Assembly: GCA_964017065.1 (NCBI GenBank)
Contig: OZ024786.1
Coordinates: forward strand, 7,259,047-7,323,046
Source: Haliclona indistincta
Lineage: Eukaryota > Porifera > Demospongiae > Haplosclerida > Chalinidae
Reading direction: 5' to 3'
Length of the DNA stretch: 64,000 nt
The notes under the pieces: generated by a model
Told to the model about the DNA's origin: nothing
The model's database searches: none
The model's input: the letters and a program-made list of their open reading frames with translations, nothing else
In this document: in pieces, positions 54,601 through 64,000 of the stretch
Numbering within the stretch: position 1 is the stretch's first letter
How the letters are laid out: each line of letters starts with the position of its first letter
Translations under genes and position numbers: made by a program

Positions 54601-57600
54601 CATTAAACTGGACAAAATTCAAATGCTGTTGAGCAAGCAATTTTGTACATAATTTTATTGAGTAGAGATGTAAACATAGCCCACTGTACTGTTTGGTTCC
54701 ACTGTACTGTTTGGTCCCTATCTAGCTGTCTGTAATAAGCAGACTGTGACCACTATACACAGGTTCCACTGTACTAGTATTCATATTATAACACCTCTTT
54801 CTCTCAACAGTGTATTATTTCTTGTCGACTTCTTTTAAGGCAGCTGCAATAATACTAACATCCCTTTCTAACAGCCAGATTAGCTACAAACCAGAAGACA
54901 GCTAGATTGGATTACTAGTACCCAAGGTCAACTGGGTAATCATCTAGTGAACACTGAGGTTTGAATATTAAAACTGGGTCGAACAACTCATGCTGCTGCT
55001 CAGCCATCATCAGTGTGACTGATGTGGCATCATCTTCATCATCAAAGTATTTTGGACTTTTATGTGACTTATCTAAGTTTTAGGTTATCTTATCCTAGTC
55101 AATTCATAACCAACTTGATTTGAGACACTGGTACCAATTTACTGTGTATTGAGACAATAAGTTTTGATGTGTATTTTATGACAATATCATAACTGGTGCC
55201 AATGATTGTAAAGAGAAATACCAATAGGCAGTCCTAGATTAGTCTACAGATAAGCTTTCATTGTTAGAGAGATGCTGCTTTTTTGATAGAACATGATATA
55301 TGGTGTTTGGTTTGTGCGAGCACAGACTCTCGTGTTACCATGGTAACCTATCATCTGTTTCGGTCTATTTAGATACTGTGGAGCTCAGCAAATTACCCAA
55401 TTACCCATAAACTCCCTACTTCATTACTCTATGTTTTTCCTTGTAACTCAGCTGCTCTGTAATATCTTTAACTCGTTCCTGTAACTCAGTAATTCTTGAA
55501 AGACGAATATATTTATTAATTTTTTTCAGTTTGGTAATGCATTGAGCTAAATCAGGAACAGGATTTACACCCTCTTTTTTACAAGCCATTCCTTCGGCAC
55601 CTTTTCATGCTTGTGCCGATTAATGTGCTTGTGCCGATGATGCTGCTCAACTGGAGTGTAGTCAAGAGCCTATGATGAAATGACTTGCGGATGATCTCCT
55701 GTAAAACCCGGAATAGCGGAATTCCTTATGTCAAATTGTTCTCAAATTGTTCAATATACTCTACTGGAAAGGTTGTACGATACATGATAGAGAGCTGCAG
55801 ATTCACGTTTGCTACTGAGTATCCTAATTTGACCCTTTCATTCTTGGAAATTTATGCTTTAAAGTGGCTTTTGCTGCTTTTGAGTGTCCTACAGACATTG
55901 AAAACAAGACCTTATGTCGAAGAAAGCCTGCTGATATCTACGGGATCAGAATCCACTAACTCGTAGTGAAGTCCTTCATCTTGAACAGAGAGGAATCTCT
56001 TTACTGTTCCTCCATCTCTTCGTCAGTTTCGGTGATCAGAGATGGAATAGATCAAGTCCTATAGTTGTGGTATGAAGTATAGTTGTGGTGAATTTCTAAA
56101 CTTACAGGAGCTGTCACCTCTGTAATAGTAGCATGAGTTGCCACTGCCTCCTGTTGGCTAGGCGATAGTACTTTACGGAGGTGGAAAGGCTGTGAGACAT
56201 GTGTCTCGACAACTTCTCCATGCTTTTGTGGGTCTTCTCCCTATCTAAAAGGGACGTTTCCCCGCCTTCCTGGCTGTTGTCAATGTTGGAAGAAGCGAGA
56301 GGTTGTAGGCTTGTAGCGCTTCAAAAGTCGTCTTCAACAAGTCGATGTAGTTGGTTAGCGGGTGGCCGTTCTTGATGACCAGAGCATTCTCTGAATCAGT
56401 TGAGCTGGTTGGCAGACTTGGCTGAACGTTCTCCACATAGTGGATGGATGCTGCACATGCAGGGCCTCTCATTATTATCACTGCTGGCCCTAGACTTGAG
56501 GTAGTCTAGTGCAGGCCGATTGTAAAGTTGATGACATAATTATGGTCCTGACACCTGGTAGTTGCGAGCCTCAGACATCATCAATCTTACCCCAACTCCT
56601 TGCCGCTGCCAATTTCCATAGGTCACCTCGAAGAAGATGTAGGTGACGAGAATATTGACGTGAACTTCGCTCTAGCCATTGTCCCATGAGTTGACATCGG
56701 CCTAAAGTAAATAATTAAACTATTATTGACAATTTTTGTTCACTTACCAGCAGCTGTGGGTCGTTTCGTACTGTGTTCCACCGTGAAAGTGCAGTGTCAT
56801 CAGTTGCTGATGTTATTGCCCGAGCGAGAGTCTTTGTCGTCTTTTGTTTCTTGTATGTTTGCTTTCATATCGAAAGTTTGTCTTTTGCCTCTAACACTTC
56901 TTCTCTTGAGAGTAACTTCTCTCGTGTTGTGTACTTGATCGAAGTGATCAATCGGTAGATTTTAGTGATTATACCATCAGGACCTATGTAGGCCTTCAAT
57001 TTGTCAATTTGGGTTGAAGAAGACCACCGTGGGTTACTTCTATCAGCAAAAGCCAGCTATTTGATACGTCTGTGACAATCTGTTCTGCTTCGACCATTCT
57101 GTGATCCCTCCTTCGAATGACGTTAGGTTGTCGAGAAAGTCGGCCAAAATTGGTGTCGTCAAATAAAACCTCGGCCACAAATTTTTTTACCAGGTAGTTC
57201 TTTTACTGCTGGTATCAACAAAAAGGACGATCGTTCTCTCACTCGGCCTAACGCTTCTTTTATCGTTACGGTCACTTTGCTTCTTCGAGGAGCCTGAGGG
57301 ATCTGCGTGGAAGGTAGTCTTTACTAAGTAGCTCAGAAAGGACAATAAATCTCTAGTACTTCAAAACAGAAATGTGACGGTCAGATATCACACATTCTAA
57401 TTCCTCTACACATGCCTTACTCTCCAGTGTTTGTAGGACGAATCGATAGCCATAAGCAGATGGTTGAGTACTTGAGCTTTTTGACCACATTCCCTATTTC
57501 AGTAATGTTGCCATCTTTCCAAGTATCGATACTAAATTGGCAGATAAAAACCATTTGTGCTGTCTGATCTGTATCGTGGCCGAGAGGGTCGTTTTTCGCC
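54600..57600. other. no gene recognised
   Basis: Three kilobases with only short ORFs (55685-55966 plus, 56481-56245 minus, 56726-56938 plus) without motifs. A tandem-like phrase CCACTGTACTGTTTGGT occurs twice near 54700. Confidence 0.45.
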
Positions 57601-57618
57601 GCTTACCGTTTCTCTTTT

Positions 57619-57995
57619 CACCGTCGATAGCAATTTTAACACCGCCGACAGCAATTTTTAACACCGTCGATAGCAATTTTAACACCGCCGACAGTAATTT
57701 TAACACCGCCGACAGCAATTTTAACACCGTCGATAGCAATTTTAACACCGTCGATAGCAATTTTAACACCGTCGATAGCAATTTTAACACCGCCGATAGG
57801 GATTAATTAACCGCTGTCAGAAGTATTACACCGCCGATAGCAAGTGAACACCGTCGATAGCACTTCATAGATAACCGCTGTCAGAAGTATTACAGCGCCG
57901 ATAGAAGTGAACACCGTCGATAGCACTTCATAGCAGCCAATAGCAACCTGCAAATTTTGCCGTCGATAGTATTGTTAACACCGTCGATAGCAAGT
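57619..57995. repeat. 21-bp tandem array with alternating variants, plus higher-order repeat
   Basis: Nine units CACCGnCGAnAGCAATTTTAA start at about 57619, 57640, 57662, 57683, 57704, 57725, 57746, 57767 and 57788. Two variants dominate: GTCGATAG and GCCGACAG. The array then changes into a roughly 62-bp repeat (AACCGCTGTCAGAAGTATTA... to CACTTCATAG) present twice at about 57810-57933, ending with scattered CCGTCGATAG units to 57995. A plus frame reads through the 21-bp units as a seven-residue repeat (NFNTVDS) but has no start context. Confidence 0.9.
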
Positions 57996-58219
57996 TTGAT
58001 CGTCGACATCTCAGCTCGAGCCTCGGCTCGAGCTAGCGCCCCGAGATTAAGTAGGCGTGGGCCCATTGGCTGAGCAAGTCACGTGGCGATGCAGGCATCT
58101 CGTCAGTTAGACGGTAAGGCCAAAGCCTAGTTCTATGTAGCGTCTGAATATGTACAGCTCGCTTTTTGTATTGTTTTGACTTCATTAATATACTGCATTT
58201 GTGGTAGTCAGTCTATAAA

Positions 58220-59948
58220 TTGAACAACGCTATGATACATGTTATAACTCTTGATACAGATCTACTTTTGTCCTTGTTTCTTTCATGGCGGTCGTATAAA
58301 TTGATATTGCTCAGGTTAAAGGAAGTCTACGGGATTAACAGAGGGTATAATATCCTGATTGCATGGCTTGATGCATTATTATGGTCGGCTGTGCGTATTA
58401 ATAGATTGACATGGCTGAAAGAACAATTTCAAAGGCTTGGGGTGTCACGCAGAGGCAACTATACTCCAGATGGAATTATTCTGAATTGTATAAAGGTAAA
58501 CTCCATTGTGTGGTGATAGTGTTGGTGCAGTACTAATTTTTATTATTATTTAGAATGAATTAAGAACAAGTAATTGCACTGTTGGGTACAGAGCTATGTG
58601 GAAAATACTGAGAGATAAGTATCTGGTTATTGCTCGAAGGTATGGCAGATTTCTGCCATGCAGTGCATGTCATTTCATTGTTATGAAATATTGAACGTTA
58701 GGGATACAGTAATGAGGATGATGAGAAAAACAGATCCCGTTGGTGTTGATTTGAGAAGAAGCCACCGACTGCAACGTCGTGTATACTTGAGCAAAGTCAG
58801 ATATACTTGAACATTACGCTTGGCACTGATTATTGCTATTTAGGGTCCAAACTTCTGTTGGCACATTGATGGATATGACAAGTTGTGTACTTTTGGGTTT
58901 AAGATTCACGGGTGTATTGACGGGTATTTGTTTTTGTTTTGAAATACATGCACCGCTTACACTGTTAAAAATGTAGCTTCTCCAGAAAGATTCTATGGCT
59001 GAAATGTTCAACAACTAATCACGATCCAAAGGTGATACTGTTGTACTATTTAGAAACAGTACAGAAATTGGGAGGTATGAGTATGCTTGACAAAGACATG
59101 TGCCCTTATGCAATGTGCTGTGCATATAGGTTGCCCTACATGCATTAGAGCCGACTGTGGAACAGAGAATGGGCTAGTTGCTGCTGTGCAGTATGCTTTA
59201 CGTTCATACGGTGATGATAGTTTGGCAGGAGAAAAGAGCTTCAGATATGGATCTTCTCCCGCTAATGTGGTATGCTTGTTGACTCCATGCATGCATGTAA
59301 ATGTTGTATATCTCACATGAAATAGAGAATTGAGGGCTGGTGGTCGCAACTGCGTCGTCATAAGACTGGTTGGTGGATTGAGACATTTAAGGTATACATT
59401 TAATACATGTGCTTTAATGTTTGTGTATATTGAACAGATGATGGAACATAATGGAGATTTTGACCCATCAAACACTAGTCACGTGTATGTGAAATTGGTG
59501 ATGTTATAAATACTATCATCATAAGTATGATAGGATTTGTATGAATGTTGTTTTTCAACCAATCATTGAAAGAGAGCTGTCTGATTTTGTGACTCACTGG
59601 AATAGCCATCGCATGAGGCACAACAGCAGAGCCGAATGCCCTGGGGGAATTCCTGATGATTTGTTTGATATGCCTTCTACAGTTGGTGAGAAATGTAAGC
59701 AGATGTAATTATAATCATTCACTGTTGATCATGCAGGTGGTGAAAACTGCTTGAAGCCAAACATTCCTGAATTGTGGGAAATTGCAATGGCAGAAAATGC
59801 TCAAAGTCCCCCACCAATTTGTAGTGATCAGTTATATTTGCAATGCTATGAACTTGTGCAATCCCGTTTTTCCCTGGATTTAGGTAGTGATGTTAACATT
59901 GACAATTGCATGTCTGTGTATAAGTACTTGATTGAACAAATACATTGA
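58220..59948 (+). CDS. integrase-core (DDE) gene, 10 exons, probably domesticated
   Basis: Exons: 58220-58495, 58554-58639, 58702-58795, 58844-58923, 58977-59074, 59130-59269, 59326-59391, 59438-59484, 59534-59685 and 59737-59948. All nine introns are GT-AG and 48-62 bp; total coding length is 1251 bp (416 residues plus stop). The N-terminal part has a helical, HTH-like region ending [19 protein letters not shown] and GYRAMWKIL. The integrase core shows Asp in [10 protein letters not shown], Asp in [11 protein letters not shown] and Glu in [13 protein letters not shown], about 40 residues after the second Asp. This is the integrase-core family known from uncharacterised animal proteins, distinct from gypsy integrases. 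There is no RT, LTR or terminal repeat around it. The first-exon start is the least certain point. Likely a captured nuclear gene; activity is unknown. Confidence 0.85.
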
Positions 59949-60190
59949 CGTTGTGAGCCAAGAATATAATATAATGAAAGCAGTGATTATGACAATTGCA
60001 TGTCAGTGTACTTGATTGAACAAATACATTGACGTTGTGAGCCAAGAATATAATATAATGAAAGCAGTGATTATGACAATTGCATGTCAGTGTACTTGAT
60101 TGAACAAATACATTGACGTTGTGAACCAAGAATATAATATAATGAAAGCAGTGATCATGACAATTGCATGTCCGTGTACTTGATTGATGA
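59901..60190. repeat. tandem copies of the integrase gene's 3' end
   Basis: Units start at 59901 (90 bp), 59991 (84 bp), 60075 (84 bp) and 60159 (partial). Each begins GACAATTGCATGTC and includes the codons for YLIEQIH-stop plus the 3' flank. Unit 1 holds the genuine end of the gene; the rest are downstream copies. Unit 1 has six more bases (one added Lys-Tyr-type pair) than the others. Confidence 0.92.
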
Positions 60191-60339
60191 TGAGTTGTGA
60201 GCTGAATATATGTCACGCGATGATTAAAGAAAAAGTAGAGTGATCGTAGTCCAGTACTGGATTGTCAAAATGTGTCAATAGCCAACCCAGTACTGCATAA
60301 TCTATAAGAAATTAGGACATTTTTAGATATCAAGGTGAT

Positions 60340-63300
60340 TCAATAGTCTACCTCAGTTGATGTAGCACGTCGACTATGCCGTTTCAAAGCCTCTGTCACA
60401 ATCTGGTATAGCACCTTTAACAGACGATTATCCTCAAGATGATCAAGACGATTGTCAAACACCTTCGCAAACTGGTCAATGCTTGTAAGGTAGTCCTCTA
60501 AGTGCTCAGCCTATGAAGGAAAAATTATAATCAATTCATTACTATATACTAATCACACAAAGCTAACCAATGAAGGATCCTCTCTACTTTTATCAAAAAC
60601 TTTCATGCCAGTATATACCTCCAATGTCACCTAATTGTTATGATAACATGTCAAATGCAATAATATCCTTTCACTAACTATTCCGTAGCTGTACACATCA
60701 GTCTTTGGGCTGAATTTCCCTGTCTGCACCTCCGGTGCTGCATAACCATTAGTTTGAGCCACCATCGGTGCAGTTACAAGTGAGAGATTAGTGTGGCTAT
60801 TATGAGTTGGCATATCCAGCGCAAATCCAAAATCGCCCAGTTTGGCATTTTTCCCATCATTGTACAGAAGAATGTTGGGACTGTACAATCAGTCATTACA
60901 TACAGACTAACACAGCATGGTAACATACGATTTGATGTCCTGATGAATCAGTGGAGGATTGCCGGCATGTAGATACGCCAGTCCACAGCAAGTGTCCTTT
61001 AGGACACTTGCACGCTTTTCCCAACCAAAATTAGACTATTAATGTATAATGATAGTGAAGAGAAATGAAATTTCTATTGCAATGATTGTACCTTTTTATG
61101 TAGACGGTTCCATAGGCAACCATCTGCCAAATACTCATAGACAAGTGCAGTGAAACCATCACTAGGGTGTACACAGTAACCCATCAATTCAACGAGATTT
61201 GGATGCCGGTACCTAATATAATTGACATAATTTACATGCATACATAAACAGTAGCACCAACAACACACACAAAACAGCTAGTGCACGTATACATCTGTCG
61301 ACTGATGCATATTATTTATTTTAGAAAGAGTTTACTTGGAAAGAGCTTTTATTTCTGTATCCAGCTGAACTTGCACAACATCAACTCCGGACTTCTTAAC
61401 AGCTCTGACTCCACTCTACATAAGTACATAGCATAATATACTTATTATGGTTAAAATCACTATAATATATTTCAAATCATGCACATGCACAACACCTCAT
61501 TCAGCACTTTCACTGCTGCCGATGTGCCTATACTTCTCAAATCTTCAGCTATATACACTGCACCATATGCTCCTTGCCCAATCTTGTAGTCCTCTGTAAA
61601 ACCACATGTGGCCTCATGGAGCTCCTCTTTGGTAAAGTACATGCTGCTCCTCACTAAAAAAGCATTATGGAGTGTATAAGATTATAGGACATTTAATTTC
61701 ATCATACATGATGGGCCTGCAGTTGTATTTCCTACAGAAGGCTTATGCGTAGCTTGCACGTTTGACCCTGATGGTCTGCTTGTTTCAGTGATATTGGATC
61801 CAGGTTCATCCAAACTGCTTAGCTCGTGTACCTCTTTTGAAAAAGTACAGATAGCATAAGAAAATAATGACTGTACAAACCTTCATTTGTCACGTCATAA
61901 ATCACATTTATCAGATTTGTTGTACACCTTTCAGTGGTCAGATTATGTGCAACATCACATCGATATAACCCTGAGACAGCCACCCAAAGTACGGGCGAGT
62001 TACATCCCACAACTTTATCCCTGCAGCTCCATGTATACACATATGTGGACTTGTGCTGGGTAGCAATACAGTAGAGAGCAGCTGTACCAGTCTGCGGATC
62101 AAGAACAACATTTCTGGGGCTTTGGTGCACAATCCTAAATATTCCTGCATAACGTTGAAGTATATTATAATGCAAGTAGTGTATCTATAACAGCAACCTG
62201 ATGTTTCATGATTCTCTTCACCATTATACACTTTATAGCATGCATACTCATCTGCTTGCAACAGTATATCACCATCTGGGAATGCATACAACATAATTAT
62301 TATACAGTTACTAATTGTCATTCACACACTGTACCTCTGTCGACGTAGCATACATCGTAGTGAACACTCTCTGGCTGAAAATTACTAATTTTCCCAATGC
62401 CAACGTTTTCATTAAACACTTCATCTCTGCTCTCTCTCTTTTTGCTCAACCCAAGCCCTCCTATAACAGCAGCATATTTCACTGCACATAATAAAACAAC
62501 ACTTGAATACCAGCAATAATTGATTTATACACATACCAGTTAGTTTCTCTTGTATGGATAGAGTAGGCAAAGCAGCTGACTTGTCAGATGTATTCTTGTG
62601 CATAGTATTAGTTTCAGAAGGCAAAGCAACTGAATTATAGTTGTGTAATATTATGTAATTAAAGCATGATTTAAAAATACCAGGTGTATCAATCTCTTGG
62701 TGGCGGTTTGGTCTCTTCGAAAGTGTTGATGCCCACTCCTATATTGCCACATGAAAGGATAAACAAGATATTACGACACCCAGATATGTAAATCATACTT
62801 GCTATGCATGACTCACTTCTACTCTGTATCCTACACCAATTTTCACTGTTGCACCGGTTCGAACAAAAGAGGAGAACGTACTCATATAATTATAAACAGT
62901 CCATGGAAGTTCTTCGTTGATAGAAGCATCGGGAATCCTTGTTCCATCGCTTCGAAAGAGACCCAAGTCACAGAATGTATCATCATCATCATCATCTTCC
63001 TCAAGATTTACTGCCTTTGCAGCCTCAGATGCAAAGTCTACATAACTTGTGTCGGGCCCTACTCTCACTTCCACATATTCGCCACACTTCCTGAACTTTG
63101 ATCTGCACTTGACCATTTTGCAAACACTTACCTACAAGTAATTTGACAGTACAAAGTAATGCAATGTATCACAGATGTGTTCGTACTTACTAGAATATTT
63201 TTTGGTGTTGTTTTCTTTGACTTGGGTCGGCCTCCTGCTCTTCTCTCCCTCTGAAACTTCACCCCTTCTCCAATGAGTTTTCTATAGTCATCTTGTTTCC

Positions 63301-63533
63301 CAAATTAAGACGGAGAGGATCAAAACATTAATGGACAGCTTACCTACTGAACATGCAGTGGCACGTTGAGACCGCCGAGGTGGAGCTTCTGTCATACGTT
63401 GAGCAGGTGATGTGCGGTGTCCTATGTACATGCAATTATCACAAGTATAATCGGCTAAATGTTAAGAACCTGAATGTCCTGACGACAGGAGCTGTTCTTT
63501 AACTTGGTCGAGTTTGGCAACTATGTCATCCAT
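60340..63533 (-). CDS. Ig-like domain plus IRAK/Pelle-like TKL protein kinase, 17 exons
   Basis: Minus-strand exons: 63533-63470, 63421-63344, 63291-63191, 63131-62817, 62738-62681, 62629-62537, 62481-62335, 62275-62198, 62144-61881, 61833-61708, 61653-61496, 61415-61336, 61212-61092, 61035-60929, 60880-60679, 60630-60568 and 60510-60340. All introns are GT-AG; the sum is 2226 bp, or 741 residues. The start is MDDIVAKLDQVKEQLL. About 82-186 is a Cys/Lys-led region with an Asp tract, possibly a small beta-grasp fold. About 312-399 is an Ig-like domain (LYC, YTW, GLYRC). The kinase (about 447-720) begins YFTKEELHEATCGF as in IRAK/Pelle and plant RLK kinases, with GQGAYGAVY, AVKVLNE, HQDIKSPNILL, GDFGFAL and YAAPEV. 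HRD is HQD (non-RD). No signal peptide or membrane segment is seen, so it is probably cytoplasmic. A signalling role is inference. Confidence 0.88.
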
Positions 63534-63825
63534 AGCTGCTAATACATTCAGACATGCCAGAGAGGGAGGGAGGGAGCTAAGGAGGTATGAGACGAGACCT
63601 ACATAGAGATATATAACATGGTTAGTCCTGGTTGGATAGTGCTTTGTGATATACCTTGACAAGATACAAATGTGCCTGTAGGAAATATACAAAGTCCAGA
63701 GAAACAGCAGGAGGACAAGTGGTGGAGTGAGAGGGTCAGCAGAGTTAATGAACAGCTGTGACACCTACATAAGAGATAGATATATTTGGTTAGTGCTGGG
63801 ATAAATAGTCCACGTGAAAATAGCA
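63534..63825. other. 5' flank of the kinase gene
   Basis: No further coding exon is evident. The flank contains G/A-rich blocks (GAGGGAGGGAGGGAG) and is presumably promoter or 5' UTR. No TATA box or other definite site can be named. Confidence 0.4.
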
Positions 63826-64000
63826 GGATGAGTGGATCTGGAAGAGAGGGAAGGAGGAAGGGAGGGGCAGACCGAGAGGACGGGATTTCCACGTGAGTAA
63901 CAGCACTGTCGAGCACTGGGATGAGTAGATCTGGAAGAGAGGGAAGGAGGAAGGGAGGGGCAGACCGAGAGGACGGGATTTCCACGTGAGTAACAGCACT
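63826..64000. repeat. 93-bp tandem repeat running off the window end
   Basis: GGATGAGTnGATCTGGAAGA and the following 60 bases at 63826-63907 recur at 63919-64000 with one difference. Each unit has a purine-rich half (GGGAAGGAGGAAGGGAGGGG) and a CACGTG. At least 1.9 units are visible; the array probably continues beyond the window. Confidence 0.9.

Noticed and set aside
57537..57806. Plus-strand ORF with seven-residue NFNTVDS repeats
   Set aside because: The frame follows the 21-bp array; no splice or start evidence supports a protein.
57619..57995. CRISPR-like appearance of the 21-bp array
   Set aside because: Units are contiguous with no unique spacers, there are no cas genes, and the DNA is eukaryotic.
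59893..60216. 107-residue minus ORF with HDHCFHYIIFLVHN repeats
   Set aside because: It is the antisense of the tandem copies of the integrase 3' end.
62802..63116. Start of the kinase at the ATG at 63116
   Set aside because: The exon is open upstream to an acceptor at 63131, and three further exons join in phase to an ATG at 63533.

Overview
The window looks like animal nuclear DNA, most likely from a sponge or another early-branching metazoan. The grounds are GT-AG introns of only about 45-65 bp, standard-code genes with many small exons, AT-rich intergenic DNA, and a dense mixture of animal-type transposons. The species name is inference. There are no bacterial operons, rRNAs, tRNAs or CRISPR arrays that I can support.

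Most of the window (1-57600) is accessory, transposon-dominated DNA. From left to right: a tyrosine-recombinase (DIRS/Ngaro-type) retrotransposon at 686-6494 with gag, RT-RNase H and recombinase frames on the minus strand; decayed transposase fragments (KDZ-like, a RecQ-like helicase start, a LINE, others) and several MITEs and palindromes at 7.7-30.5 kb; a pogo-like MITE at 30.6-31.0 kb; THAP, BEN, gypsy RT and gypsy integrase fragments at 31.8-34.1 kb; a broken PIF/Harbinger transposase with its Myb/SANT-like partner gene at 36.8-39.1 kb; a gag remnant, a BEL/Pao remnant and a PHD-finger exon at 39.4-42.7 kb; a second, longer copy (44.8-46.7 kb) of a CACTA-like element whose internally deleted relative lies at 26.5-27.3 kb; a complete Tc1/mariner-type transposon at 49.0-51.85 kb that carries a second, convergent gene and a nested TTAA-flanked element; and a further decayed transposase at 52.7-54.6 kb.

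The right end (57.6-64 kb) is different: it holds two intact, intron-rich genes that converge on each other. On the plus strand (58220-59948) a 10-exon gene encodes a 416-residue protein with a DDE integrase core, which looks like a host gene captured from a transposon. On the minus strand (63533-60340) a 17-exon gene encodes a 741-residue protein with an immunoglobulin-like domain followed by an IRAK/Pelle-like TKL kinase. I joined both models by hand; in each the summed exon length is a multiple of three and every junction is GT-AG, which is strong internal support. An unusual 21-bp tandem array at 57.6-58.0 kb and tandem copies of the integrase gene's 3' end lie beside them.

The best candidates for something undescribed are the two-gene Tc1/mariner element (transposase plus a protein with a SHOCT-like C terminus), the intron-rich integrase gene, the Ig-kinase, the paired hairpins at 22.77-22.98 kb that share a loop core but not stems, and a chain of seven short perfect hairpins at 30.23-30.52 kb.
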